A DNA stretch of 17,479 nt from JBBTYG01 sp964418085 (lineage in GTDB: Bacteria > Patescibacteriota > Minisyncoccia > UBA6257 > 2-01-FULL-56-20), in NCBI GenBank assembly GCA_964418085.1, contig CAYQKB010000023.1, forward strand, positions 1-17,479, given 5' to 3'. The notes under the pieces are model-generated. The model searched no databases. It was given only the letters and a program-made list of their open reading frames with translations, and was not told the DNA's origin. Positions 1 through 7,576 of this stretch are shown here, piece after piece; within the stretch, counting starts at the first letter, position 1, and each line of letters begins with the position of its first letter. The position numbers and the translations under genes are program-made.

Positions 1-2
1 TC

Positions 3-71
3 GTCAACGGAACGGATTTCCCCATGAGTTTTGCCTTGCCGGAGGAATTTTTCCTGCTTGTAACTCCGTAA
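3..71 (+). CDS. C-terminal tail of an unidentified upstream gene (partial)
   Basis: Frame 3 is open from the window edge to a TAA at 69-71 and would encode about 22 residues ending in LLVTP. A strong intrinsic terminator follows within 30 bp, which is what one expects after the last gene of a transcription unit. The piece is too short to name a family. Frame 2 stays open longer but reads straight through the terminator hairpin, so it is less likely to be the real frame. Confidence is low because only position and frame support it. Confidence 0.35.
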   Translation, partial: VNGTDFPMSFALPEEFFLLVTP

Positions 72-87
72 GGCGAGTCGCCTTACG
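67..87. other. Perfect hairpin at the end of the upstream gene
   Basis: CGTAAGGC (67-74) pairs with GCCTTACG (80-87) around a 5-nt loop, with two further base pairs possible inside the loop. It overlaps the TAA stop at 69-71 and lies 12 bp before the main terminator. Read on the minus strand it is preceded by a T-run (complement of the A-run at 88-92), so it does not look like a minus-strand terminator. It may be a 3'-end stabiliser. Confidence 0.5.
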
Positions 88-99
88 AAAAACACAATG

Positions 100-130
100 C
101 CCTCGAGGAATCTTTCCTCGGGGGTGTTTT
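100..130 (+). terminator. Intrinsic terminator of the upstream gene
   Basis: An 11-bp stem pairs 100-110 with 114-124 around the loop TCT, with one G-U pair. It is followed by TGTTTT and an AT-rich stretch. It separates the upstream gene tail from the promoter region of the next gene. Confidence 0.8.
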
Positions 131-217
131 AATATTTATAAGTTTTAAGTATTTCCAATTTCATAAGTGTTCTCGATAATCATAATTAGTTGAAATCGGC
201 TCTATATGTTCTGATAG

Positions 218-246
218 TTGACAAAAAATTGGTAAGATGCTACGCT
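218..246 (+). promoter_or_regulatory. Possible sigma-70 promoter of the first secreted protein
   Basis: A consensus -35 TTGACA lies at 218-223. With a 17-bp spacer, the -10 position (241-246) reads TACGCT, a poor match. If used, transcription would begin near 253, which fits the start codon at 279 rather than the upstream ATG at 237. The weak -10 keeps confidence low. Confidence 0.3.
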
Positions 247-278
247 TCAGCAGTCGAATCAAATATTCAAATAAACGT

Positions 279-1373
279 ATGAAAAATAAGGTCAAAAAGG
301 CGGTAGGCGGTTCCACGTTTTACGTGGGTGTGGTTTTTATGGTTGTTTCGATGTGCACGGTTTTTTTGGTACATAACGTAAGCGCTGAAACAAGCAACGG
401 AGATGACGGCGTCGTTACTTCTGGTTCTACGGATACGTCGGGAGTTATTGGCAGTTCCTCAAACGGTGATGGAGTTATTCAAGGTTCAAATACTAATAGC
501 GGCTCGGTTACCGGAGGTTCTTCGAATGGCGATGGAATTACAACCACAGGCAATACTGGCGTTACGGTCGGCGGTGGCTCGAGTAACGGGGACGACGGAG
601 GGAGCGTTTCTGTGGGAACGGTGGGTACTGTGACTGGCGGTTCCTCAAACGGTGATGGCGTTACGGTCGGCGTGACTACCGGCGGATCTTCAAACGGAGA
701 CGGCGATGTGAGCGTGCCTCCTTCAAATCCGGTTACTCCTCCGAGCGTGAATGTGGGCGGAGGCGGTGGAAGCTATGGAATGTTCGTTGATGTCGGAACT
801 TTCTACGGTTCAAGCACCCCGACGCTTCCCTCGATTTGTATCTCGATAAACAGCTATGTGCGATTGGGAGCAAATAATAATCCTGTCGAAGTTTTAAAAA
901 TTCAAAATTTCCTCCGCACATATGAAGGAGCGAATATAGAGTTGACGGGCATATATGACATTCCGACGTTTGAGGCGGTAATGGCATTCCAGCAAAAATA
1001 TGCTGCGGACATTCTTGCTCCATGGGGATCGAATACTCCGTCGGGATATGTATATATCACGACCGAGAAAAAGATGAATGAGATCAGTTGCAGAATTTTC
1101 CGTTCTCTGACTCCGGATGAGGCGACGATTATCGCCGCATATCGAAGTGCCGTTGCGGGTGGGGGATCGACGACTGTCGGATTTATACCGACTGCTCCCG
1201 GAACCACGCCGAGGGTAACTACTCCGACGACCACTCCGGGCCAGCTTCTCCCTGTTATCGGACAAAATAATAAAAATACTCCGGCTGGAAATCAGATTGG
1301 AACGGCAAATATATTTTCGACTGTCTTCGGTGCAATAGGAAGATTCTTTGGCGGATTGTTTGGTGGAAAGTAG
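279..1373 (+). CDS. Secreted repeat protein with peptidoglycan-binding domain
   Basis: An exported protein likely anchored at the cell wall. From ATG 279 it has a basic n-region (KNKVKK), a hydrophobic core and a VSA-type signal peptidase site before ETSNGD. An in-frame ATG at 237 would add 14 residues and blur the signal peptide, and the TTGACA at 218 would place the transcript start after it, so I prefer 279. Next come Gly/Ser/Thr-rich repeats built on SSNGDG (about 390-710). Then follows a domain of the peptidoglycan_binding_1 type common in Parcubacteria (about 830-1095: LGANNNPVEVLKIQNFL, then FEAVMAFQQKYAADILAPWG), bounded by two cysteines that may form a disulfide. A Thr/Pro-rich linker leads to a glycine/phenylalanine-rich C-terminus (FGAIGRFFGGLFGGK) that could form an amphipathic helix. 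The ligand is inferred from the family only. Confidence 0.85.
   Translation: MKNKVKKAVGGSTFYVGVVFMVVSMCTVFLVHNVSAETSNGDDGVVTSGSTDTSGVIGSSSNGDGVIQGSNTNSGSVTGGSSNGDGITTTGNTGVTVGGGSSNGDDGGSVSVGTVGTVTGGSSNGDGVTVGVTTGGSSNGDGDVSVPPSNPVTPPSVNVGGGGGSYGMFVDVGTFYGSSTPTLPSICISINSYVRLGANNNPVEVLKIQNFLRTYEGANIELTGIYDIPTFEAVMAFQQKYAADILAPWGSNTPSGYVYITTEKKMNEISCRIFRSLTPDEATIIAAYRSAVAGGGSTTVGFIPTAPGTTPRVTTPTTTPGQLLPVIGQNNKNTPAGNQIGTANIFSTVFGAIGRFFGGLFGGK
390..710 (+). repeat. Degenerate tandem repeats encoding SSNGDG units
   Basis: Six copies of an S-N-G-D-(D)-G core recur every 14-22 codons, separated by Gly/Thr/Val-rich spacers, for example GGSSNGDGVTV and GGGSSNGDDGG. Codons vary between copies, so the repeat is kept at protein level. 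The NGDG pattern resembles the Asp/Asn-rich loops of calcium-binding repeats, but no full binding loop is evident. Confidence 0.7.
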
Positions 1374-1391
1374 CAGTATTCGTTTGATTTT

Positions 1392-1417
1392 AAAAACACC
1401 CCGAAAGGGGTGTTTTT
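1392..1417. terminator. Bidirectional intrinsic terminator
   Basis: An 11-bp perfect stem (1392-1402 with 1407-1417) closes a GAAA tetraloop, with A-tract and T-tract built into its base. It lies between the convergent ends of the secreted protein gene (plus) and msrB (minus) and can serve both. Confidence 0.92.
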
Positions 1418-1441
1418 GTTTTCTGTAGGTCGAAGCTGTTT

Positions 1442-1840
1442 TTATTTCTTTTCTTCTTTTTTCTCAAGTTCGAGGCAGACCGAGTTGATACAATATCTTT
1501 TGCCGCCTTTTTCTTTCGGCCCGTCGTCAAAGACATGCCCAAGGTGCGCGCCGCAGGTTTTGCAGACCACTTCGGTACGGCTCATTCCATATGCCGCGTC
1601 ATTTTTGAGCTCAATGTGTTCGAGGTTTACGGGATCGGTGAAGCTTGGCCAGCCGGTGCCGGAATCGAATTTGGCGTCGGATGAAAATAATTCAGTGCCG
1701 CACACGGCGCATGTATACATGCCTTTCGAATGCTCGTTCCAATATGCACCAGTAAAAGGAGCTTCGGTGCCTTTGTTTCGCGCGACATCATAGAGTTCGC
1801 GGGGAAGTTCTTTGTCGCTTTTCATTTTTGGTTTTTCCAT
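1442..1840 (-). CDS. msrB: Peptide-methionine (R)-S-oxide reductase MsrB
   Basis: Reduces methionine-R-sulfoxide in proteins, using a catalytic cysteine regenerated by thioredoxin. The 132-residue product is about the family's usual single-domain length. Two zinc-binding CxxC pairs are present (C44/C47 in CAVCG and C93/C96 in CKTCG), together with the substrate-pocket segment SGTGWPSF (60-67) and the catalytic motif RYCINS (115-120, Cys117). The C-terminus is a short Lys/Glu-rich tail. The ATG at 1840 has no Shine-Dalgarno sequence; an internal ATG at codon 6 is an alternative. It lies downstream of msrA on the same strand with a 90-bp gap, so the two probably form one oxidative-damage repair unit. 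No signal peptide is seen, so it is cytoplasmic. Confidence 0.96.
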   Translation of the reverse strand: MEKPKMKSDKELPRELYDVARNKGTEAPFTGAYWNEHSKGMYTCAVCGTELFSSDAKFDSGTGWPSFTDPVNLEHIELKNDAAYGMSRTEVVCKTCGAHLGHVFDDGPKEKGGKRYCINSVCLELEKKEEKK

Positions 1841-1930
1841 AGTTTTATATTTGATTTTTCTCCCACGTAAGTATAACTTCTTTGGCTTCCGTTTCCAATT
1901 CGGGGATATGGATGATCTCTGTCGTCGAGA

Positions 1931-2491
1931 CTACTCATTATCTTTTAAAAGTTCGGCAAACTTTTCCTGAACCTTTTTGAGCTTTGGGTTTATGATGACT
2001 TCGCAGTAGGGCTGGGAAGAATTGTTTTTGTAATAGCTGTGGTGATATCCCTCCGCTTCATAAAAAGTTTCAAGCGGTTTTACTTCGGTCGTAATTGTTT
2101 TACCTTTAGTATCGGATGCGTTTAATTCTTTAATAAAATCTTCGGTTTCATTTTTTTGCGCCTCCGAAGAGTAGAGGATGATAGATCGATATTGCGTTCC
2201 GACATCGTTTCCCTGGCGGTTCAATGTTGTCGGATCGTGAGTTGCGAAAAATACCGTAAGCAGGTTTTGATATGAAATCTGCGTGGGATCAAATTCGATT
2301 TTAATCACTTCCGCGTGATCCGTCCTGCCGCTGCAAATTTCTTCGTATGTCACCGTTTTTCCTTTCGGCGGTTTTCCTCCTGCATAGCCGGGAACGACTG
2401 ATTTAATTCCTTTCAGCATATCGAACACCGCTTCCGTGCACCAGAAACAACCGCCGCCAAAGACCGCCGTTTCAATTTTTTTCGTTTCCAT
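1931..2491 (-). CDS. msrA: Peptide-methionine (S)-S-oxide reductase MsrA
   Basis: Reduces methionine-S-sulfoxide, complementing MsrB. The 186-residue product carries the catalytic motif GCFWC (14-18, nucleophile Cys15), the family segments GYAGG, YEEICSGRTDHAEVIKIEFDP and THDPTTLNRQGNDVGTQYRS, and the later YEAEGYHHSYYKNN block. A late cysteine in QPYCEV may act in recycling. No signal peptide is present. A TATAAT box sits only 7 bp upstream of the ATG, so the mRNA is probably leaderless or nearly so. It is the first gene of the msrA-msrB pair; separate MsrA and MsrB proteins rather than a fusion are made here. Confidence 0.97.
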   Translation of the reverse strand: METKKIETAVFGGGCFWCTEAVFDMLKGIKSVVPGYAGGKPPKGKTVTYEEICSGRTDHAEVIKIEFDPTQISYQNLLTVFFATHDPTTLNRQGNDVGTQYRSIILYSSEAQKNETEDFIKELNASDTKGKTITTEVKPLETFYEAEGYHHSYYKNNSSQPYCEVIINPKLKKVQEKFAELLKDNE

Positions 2492-2498
2492 TTTTTTA

Positions 2499-2504
2499 AT
2501 TATA
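2499..2504 (-). promoter_or_regulatory. -10 box of msrA (leaderless type)
   Basis: The minus strand reads TATAAT at 2504-2499, ending 7 bp before the msrA ATG. Transcription would start at or next to the start codon. No good -35 hexamer is visible at 16-18 bp spacing. Confidence 0.6.
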
Positions 2505-2544
2505 TCTTTTTAATCGATTGACGCCAGTATTTTTGCGATATTTT

Positions 2545-2573
2545 TTGAGTAAAATCTTATCAATGAGTATACT
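2545..2573 (+). promoter_or_regulatory. Sigma-70 promoter of the truncated ABC exporter gene
   Basis: TTGAGT (2545-2550) and TATACT (2568-2573) are separated by 17 bp, a near-consensus pair. The expected start near 2580 leaves only a few bases before the ATG at 2584. Confidence 0.65.
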
Positions 2574-2583
2574 CTATAGCTGT

Positions 2584-2775
2584 ATGCCACCCATAAAAGC
2601 CACTCAACAAAAACCGAGCTTGATCAGTCTCCTTAAGCCCTATTCGGGAATAATTTTCTTGCTTGTTGTTTTGACCATTTTGCCTTCCGGGCTCAATCTT
2701 GTCGTGCCAAAGATTATCGCGAATGCAATCGACCATGCACTCCAGATGCTTATGAGCGGAAAGCGAACGAGCTAG
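2584..2775 (+). pseudogene. N-terminal remnant of an ABC exporter (permease-ATPase type)
   Basis: From ATG 2584 the product is 63 residues. The stretch PSLISLLKPYSGIIFLLVVL followed by LPSGLNLVVPKIIANAIDH matches the first cytoplasmic elbow and transmembrane helix of MdlB/MsbA-type ABC transporters, whose full length is near 570-600 residues. The frame ends at TAG 2773-2775. Beyond it, the same frame is open into the next gene, with a hydrophobic but unrecognisable stretch, and no Walker A, signature or Walker B motif follows. This looks like a deletion that removed most of the gene while leaving its promoter. A short functional membrane peptide is possible but less likely. Confidence 0.7.
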
Positions 2776-2901
2776 TCTTTTCAAATTATCGCTTCTATTT
2801 TTTTATCCGATGCTAGCGACCTGCTTTGTCGGTTAATCTCATTTTATGCAGCACATATCAGGAATAAGAAATGTTTTTCCTTCTCATACGTCCTATTGTG
2901 T

Positions 2902-4560
2902 GTGAAGAAAGCGATTCTCAAAATTTTAACTAAACTTTCAATCGGTTTGATGGCCTCAGGCGTAATGGTTCTCGCCGATGGCGTCTTCGTTTCTGCAGCC
3001 CCGAGCAGCTCAAGCTCCGGTATTTCAACCTCAACCACATCGTTCGCTGATACCGCGCCTGCCTCAACAACTATCGCCACGAGCACATTTAAAAACAGTA
3101 CAAGTACAACGCGTGTGACAACAAGCAGTGTTACACTCGCTCCCGCTGTTTCTTCAACAGTTCAGACGGCAGCACCTACTTCTTCGAATGTGTCCGCCGA
3201 TCAGGGTATTGTTACGTTTTCATTTGATGACGGCTGGGGTTCACAATTTACCAACGCATTTCCTGTGCTCAATGCGGCGAATCTTCATGCCACATTTTAT
3301 ATTATTTCAGAAGAAGCATCGGAAGCATCTTTGAAGCCGACATCGGAGATGAGTGTCTCTCAATTGCTCACACTTCAAGCCGCAGGCAACGAGATTGGGG
3401 CGCATACGCGAACGCATCCGCACCTTACGTCGCTTTCAATTGCGAGCGCAACAGAGGAAATCGTTGGATCGCGTACCGACCTTATGAACATGGGCTTGTC
3501 GCCCGTGGATACTTTTGCATATCCGTATGGCGAATTTAATTCGAGTATAGAACAGATTGTAAAAAATTCCGGCTTTATTGCTGCGTGCGCTGTTCTTTCC
3601 GGTTTTGATAAAAAAACGACCGATTCATTCGCCCTCGTGAGGGAAACGATTGTAAATTCCACGCCGCTATCGGCAATCGAATCACTCATCACTACCGCGA
3701 TGAAAAATAAAGAGTGGCTTATACTCTCATTTCACCACATAGGCCTAGAACGCAATCCCGTTTCGAGCGACATTTACAGCACCACTCCCGCGAATTTCCA
3801 ATCGCTCATAAATTTTGTAAAAGCAAATCATGTTCAGGTTTTGACAGTACGCGATGCATTTCTCCGTGTGAGCGGTGGCGTAGCGAGCAGCACAACGGCG
3901 GCATCGCCGCCCTTGTTAACGGTCTCTTCAACAATTTCTGTTTTCGCATCTTCTACTCCTCCCGTGGCTACCGCGACGATTTCCACAGTTTTGGATAGTT
4001 CAGAATCAGTCCAGACGATTTCGAATGTTGTAGCAGTTTCGGCAGGGAGTGGCGGTGGGGGCGGGGGAGGAGGCGGAGGTTTTTTTATGCAGTCGTACGC
4101 GCCGGCTTCGGCTGGCTATTCTTTGCCGGTCCCGCTTTCTTTGCCGATAGCGGCTGCGCCAACATCAATTCAGGAGCAAACTTCGAGTAATCCAGCTTTA
4201 CTCAACGCGGATTCCAGTATTCAGCTTCTTGATAGCTTGCTTGCACAACTCAAAGATCTTGAAAAGAAACTTGTAATTATCCAAGTTAGCGAAGGCGGTT
4301 GCCCAGCACCGCTTACCAGGGATTTATCGATTGGCATGTCGGATTCAGAAATATTCGCGCTTCAAAAAACTCTTAACGAGAGCACGATCACGCGCGTTGC
4401 TTACTCCGGCCCAGGTTCGCCGGGCAGAGAAACATTTTATTTTGGAAAGAGAACTCTCGATGCCGTCATGACATTCGAAACTATATTTGCCACCGATGAG
4501 AACGGCGTCGTGGGGCCCATAACCCGTACGAAGCTCAATAGTCTGTGCGGTAGCGTGTAA
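2902..4560 (+). CDS. Secreted polysaccharide deacetylase (NodB/CE4) with peptidoglycan-binding domain
   Basis: Probably removes acetyl groups from a cell-wall or capsular glycan outside the cell. I chose GTG 2902, which gives a compact signal peptide (KKAILKILTKLSIGL..., cleavage after VSA); a TTG at 2896 would add two residues. A Ser/Thr-rich linker precedes the NodB domain (about 3200-3880), which shows TFSFDDG with the catalytic/metal Asp pair, the metal-binding HTRTH, FAYPYG and the late LILSFHHIG. Next come a Ser/Thr/Val-rich linker, an unbroken run of glycines (about 4050-4080) and a C-terminal peptidoglycan_binding_1-type domain of about 86 residues (about 4303-4557) with LQKTLN, SPGRETFYFG and a cysteine near each end. 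All CE4 metal residues appear present, so activity is plausible. Its upstream DNA is the ABC remnant; no clear promoter was found. Confidence 0.9.
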   Translation: MKKAILKILTKLSIGLMASGVMVLADGVFVSAAPSSSSSGISTSTTSFADTAPASTTIATSTFKNSTSTTRVTTSSVTLAPAVSSTVQTAAPTSSNVSADQGIVTFSFDDGWGSQFTNAFPVLNAANLHATFYIISEEASEASLKPTSEMSVSQLLTLQAAGNEIGAHTRTHPHLTSLSIASATEEIVGSRTDLMNMGLSPVDTFAYPYGEFNSSIEQIVKNSGFIAACAVLSGFDKKTTDSFALVRETIVNSTPLSAIESLITTAMKNKEWLILSFHHIGLERNPVSSDIYSTTPANFQSLINFVKANHVQVLTVRDAFLRVSGGVASSTTAASPPLLTVSSTISVFASSTPPVATATISTVLDSSESVQTISNVVAVSAGSGGGGGGGGGGFFMQSYAPASAGYSLPVPLSLPIAAAPTSIQEQTSSNPALLNADSSIQLLDSLLAQLKDLEKKLVIIQVSEGGCPAPLTRDLSIGMSDSEIFALQKTLNESTITRVAYSGPGSPGRETFYFGKRTLDAVMTFETIFATDENGVVGPITRTKLNSLCGSV

Positions 4561-4580
4561 TAATCCGCCGTAAAATAAGT

Positions 4581-5147
4581 CTATATCACAAACGGAATAA
4601 ACATCTTCGTCCTTTTTCTGTATTCGGAATATTGATTCGGAAATTGGCGAATCAAGAGACTTTCTTCTTGTGTAGCGCTGTAAATAAAATAAATTGCGAG
4701 GACGACAAAGGGAATGAGCCACCAGAGGCCGATTGCGAGTGCAGTTCCCAGCATTGCGAGGAGCGCTCCGCTATAGATCGGGTGTCGGATGTATGCATAG
4801 GGGCCGGTCGTCACGAGCTCGAGCTCTTCCTTAACCGTCATTGGCATGCCCCAATTTTTGCCGATGTGCACCCGTGCCCAAATAGCGAAAGCGATGCCCA
4901 GTGCGCAGAGTACAATTCCAATTGCGCCGACAAGGGGGTTGGGGGTTGTATTTAAATATTGATCGTCAAGGCGACTAAATGTTTTCGATTCGAGGACTGC
5001 GACAATTGTAATGATGATAAGGATTCGGAGGACGATCCAGCGCCAACTTCTTACGCAGACATTTTTTTTGGCGTGAGCAGCAGAAATAATCCAATAGCAC
5101 AGGAAGATGAGCCAGGAGATGCTGATAATCCAGTTATAGACGGTCAT
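4581..5147 (-). CDS. Integral-membrane methyltransferase of the ICMT/phospholipid methyltransferase type
   Basis: A 188-residue membrane protein with about four to five hydrophobic segments (near residues 7-24, 37-52, 72-91, 128-155). The C-terminal half carries the family hallmark GPYAYIRHPIYSG (115-127), which helps bind S-adenosylmethionine, and EE at 161-162 followed by FPNQYSEYRKRTKMFIPFV, as in isoprenylcysteine carboxyl methyltransferase-like and PEMT-like bacterial proteins. The substrate cannot be told from sequence; bacterial members may methylate lipids or small isoprenoids. It is convergent with the deacetylase gene with a 20-bp gap and no evident terminator. A TACAAT box lies 6 bp upstream of the ATG. 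Confidence 0.88.
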   Translation of the reverse strand: MTVYNWIISISWLIFLCYWIISAAHAKKNVCVRSWRWIVLRILIIITIVAVLESKTFSRLDDQYLNTTPNPLVGAIGIVLCALGIAFAIWARVHIGKNWGMPMTVKEELELVTTGPYAYIRHPIYSGALLAMLGTALAIGLWWLIPFVVLAIYFIYSATQEESLLIRQFPNQYSEYRKRTKMFIPFVI

Positions 5148-5153
5148 GAGGGT

Positions 5154-5159
5154 ATTGTA
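5154..5159 (-). promoter_or_regulatory. -10 box of the membrane methyltransferase gene (leaderless type)
   Basis: The minus strand reads TACAAT, then six bases, then the ATG at 5147. This repeats the arrangement seen before msrA and fur. No convincing -35 is visible. Confidence 0.5.
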
Positions 5160-5227
5160 GCATTTTTGCCATTTCGCCTAGTAACATTTGTAATAGAAAT
5201 ACTATTTATTATTTTTCTTGTAATAGC

Positions 5228-5328
5228 TTGAGTTTAATAACGTCTAGTAATTTGGGGGTCGATTGGTATATAAAACACCACCCAACAAAAATAATTAATT
5301 TAAAAATCTAAATAAAAACTTAAAAAAT
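5228..5328 (+). promoter_or_regulatory. Promoter region and A-rich leader of the Ig-repeat surface protein
   Basis: TGGTATATAA at 5264-5273 looks like an extended -10 element, and a start near 5280 would give a leader of about 48 nt made almost only of A, T and C. No Shine-Dalgarno sequence is present; the unstructured A-rich leader may itself favour ribosome loading. The -35 is unclear (TTGAGT at 5228 is too far). Assignment is tentative. Confidence 0.35.
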
Positions 5329-7524
5329 ATGTTAACAATTTCTTATTCACGAGCGCGTATCGGAATTGCGCTTGCACTAGCCGTAAGTATTGCAGTTTTC
5401 GGATTCGCAGCGTCGCTCCAGAAGACGCATGCAGACGTTGATCCATCAGGGTGTACCGACAATGGCGGTGGCGTGTCGCTCGCTGCATTTCGGGCTGATG
5501 GTACGACAAATATTGGTTCTGGCACCGTCTCGGATGGTGAAGCAATTAATTACAAGGCTACGCTTTCCGCTTTGGCCGCGCCAAACTGTGCGTTTCAGGG
5601 TGGCACGTGGACACTCACGACACCGGACGGAGTTTCCCACGCGTTAGGAGCGGTTCCTCGCATCGGAGGTACGGGAGTTGCGAGTATTTCGTCCGCGCTC
5701 ATTCCGTATACCGTTAATCATGCAAATGAAATCGTCAATTCAACCCGGCATATCGATGCCATTACAAATTATTCTGGTGGTATTTCCCATGCCGATGTCG
5801 GTGATGAGACTCCTGGCCCGTCGCTCAGCACTTCAAAAATTTTGAAAGTAATACATAGTTCAGCGGTTACGACAAATATACATGATCCGAATCACAGCGT
5901 TATTACTTCGGCGCCGATTGGGTCCAGTGTTCACGACAACGCAGTGGTGACGGTTGGGGCTGGTGGTCCTGCGCCGTCGGGCACTATAGATTTTTATCGG
6001 TTTAATAATAGCGAATGTGTCGGAGACTTTGCGACACAATCCGGCGTCGCTCTTACAAAAAATAGCACCAGCACTGCGAGCGCCGAGTCGAGCTCGTCTA
6101 CCGTACCGAGTACCGGCCTCTCATATAAGGCACACTACAACGGGGATGGAAATTATACTTCGAGTACGGGGGCTTGCGAGCCTCTCGCGGCTACAAAGCT
6201 TGGTTCGCAAACCGTGACTGTTATTTATGATGCTGCGGAACATGTGGTAACGTCCACAAATTCGAGTGCCATCGTTCATGATAAAGCGACAGTTACGGGA
6301 AGCGGTCCAACCCCGACCGGAAATGTTGATTTTACGTTCTACACAAATAATGTATGCAACGGAAGCTCAACTTCGGCGGGAACCGTTGCCTTGGTATCCG
6401 GCGTAGCGCATCCATCGCTTAGCGAGGGACCGCTTAGCGCCGGGTCGTATTCTTTTAAGGCTCTATATAACGGAGACGCAACGTATGCGTCGAGCACGGG
6501 CGCGTGCGAGCCTCTGACCGTTACCAGCTTTACGGCACGTATTACGACGACTATCCACGATGCCAGCCACGCTACGACAACATCGGTCGTGGCCGGAAGT
6601 TCGGTTCATGACAGCGCTCGGGTTACCGGCGCCGGGCCAACTCCGACCGGGAATGTGAGCTTTGAGTTCTACACCGGTCCGGGCATAAGTGCTTGTGAAG
6701 GAACGGGTGTTTCTGCTGGCACAGTCGCCTTAGTTAATGGCGTTGCTGATCCCTCCGCAACGGAAGGACCGCTCGCTGTCGGTCATTATTATTTTGAAGC
6801 GACATATGCGGGTGATTCTAATTATCCGAATGGCGCAACAAGCGAATGTGAGCCGCTTACCGTAACTCCAAAACAGCCGACGCTCGGAACAACTCCGAAT
6901 CCGGCAAGTGGAGACGTAGGAGTTGTGCTTAATGACTCCGCCGTTTTGAGTGGAGCATTCAATCCGACGGGGAGTATCACCTTTAATCTTTTCTCTCCGT
7001 CTGACGCCACTTGCTCTGCCAGCTCGACGTACACGCAGACAGTTCCGCTTAGCGGCAACACTGCCTCTACCAATCCGGGCTTTACCAGCAATGCGGCCGG
7101 TACATGGCACTGGACGGCGAATTATCCGGGTGACATAAACAACGCATCGTCGAGCAGCAGTTGTGAGATCGAGCCCGTGACGGTAAACCAACCTGCCGGG
7201 CAGTGGTGCTCGCATGGGTATTGGAAACAGTCACAGCATTTCGACAACTGGGTAAACTATTCGCCAAACCAGTTGTTCTCGTCGGTCTTCGACAATGCAT
7301 TCCCAGGCAAGACGTTGCTCCAAGTTTTGAAGCAGGGCGGCGGAGGACTCAACGCACTTGGCAGGGATACTGTCGGCGAACTCTTGAATTCAGGGAAGAT
7401 GAATACTGGTTTCACGCAGGCACAAGTGATCAGTATGTTTAATGCGGTTTTCCCTGGCACGAAGAGTGAGTACGACGCCTTGCATGCGCAGTTTGTAGCT
7501 CCCGAGAATTGTCCACTCGATTAA
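5329..7524 (+). CDS. Secreted surface protein with Ig-like repeats and C-terminal GYWK domain
   Basis: A 731-residue exported protein. The signal peptide is RARIGIALALAVSIAVFGFA with cleavage near THADV. A first beta-rich module (about 5440-5830) precedes four repeats of roughly 105-115 residues (about 5860-6192, 6205-6525, 6533-6873, 6880-7190). These resemble bacterial Ig-like domains: each has a TPTGNVxFxFYT-like strand, a GDxxYxxS-like turn and a closing CEPLTV, with paired cysteines suggesting one disulfide per repeat. The C-terminus (about 7200-7520) starts CSHGYWKQSQHFDNW and contains LLQVLKQGGGGLNALGRDTVGELLN and FTQAQVISMFNAVFPG. It matches a domain recurrent at the ends of secreted bacterial proteins (C-T-P-G-Y-W-K type) whose role is unknown to me. 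The gene stands alone between its promoter and a terminator. Adhesion or surface display is inference. Confidence 0.88.
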   Translation: MLTISYSRARIGIALALAVSIAVFGFAASLQKTHADVDPSGCTDNGGGVSLAAFRADGTTNIGSGTVSDGEAINYKATLSALAAPNCAFQGGTWTLTTPDGVSHALGAVPRIGGTGVASISSALIPYTVNHANEIVNSTRHIDAITNYSGGISHADVGDETPGPSLSTSKILKVIHSSAVTTNIHDPNHSVITSAPIGSSVHDNAVVTVGAGGPAPSGTIDFYRFNNSECVGDFATQSGVALTKNSTSTASAESSSSTVPSTGLSYKAHYNGDGNYTSSTGACEPLAATKLGSQTVTVIYDAAEHVVTSTNSSAIVHDKATVTGSGPTPTGNVDFTFYTNNVCNGSSTSAGTVALVSGVAHPSLSEGPLSAGSYSFKALYNGDATYASSTGACEPLTVTSFTARITTTIHDASHATTTSVVAGSSVHDSARVTGAGPTPTGNVSFEFYTGPGISACEGTGVSAGTVALVNGVADPSATEGPLAVGHYYFEATYAGDSNYPNGATSECEPLTVTPKQPTLGTTPNPASGDVGVVLNDSAVLSGAFNPTGSITFNLFSPSDATCSASSTYTQTVPLSGNTASTNPGFTSNAAGTWHWTANYPGDINNASSSSSCEIEPVTVNQPAGQWCSHGYWKQSQHFDNWVNYSPNQLFSSVFDNAFPGKTLLQVLKQGGGGLNALGRDTVGELLNSGKMNTGFTQAQVISMFNAVFPGTKSEYDALHAQFVAPENCPLD

Positions 7525-7534
7525 GTAGTTAACC

Positions 7535-7563
7535 AAAAGCCCCGAAATGTCTTCGGGGCTTTT
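7535..7563 (+). terminator. Intrinsic terminator after the Ig-repeat gene
   Basis: A 12-bp stem (7535-7546 with 7552-7563) with a 5-nt loop and a terminal TTTT built into the stem. The cupin start codon follows only 13 bp later, so any independent cupin promoter would have to overlap this hairpin. Confidence 0.85.
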
Positions 7564-7576
7564 GTGTCAAAAAAAT

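Noticed and set aside
390..710. CRISPR-like or satellite DNA repeat
   Set aside because: The periodicity is in the protein (SSNGDG) and lies inside one open frame; DNA copies are not identical and spacing is irregular.
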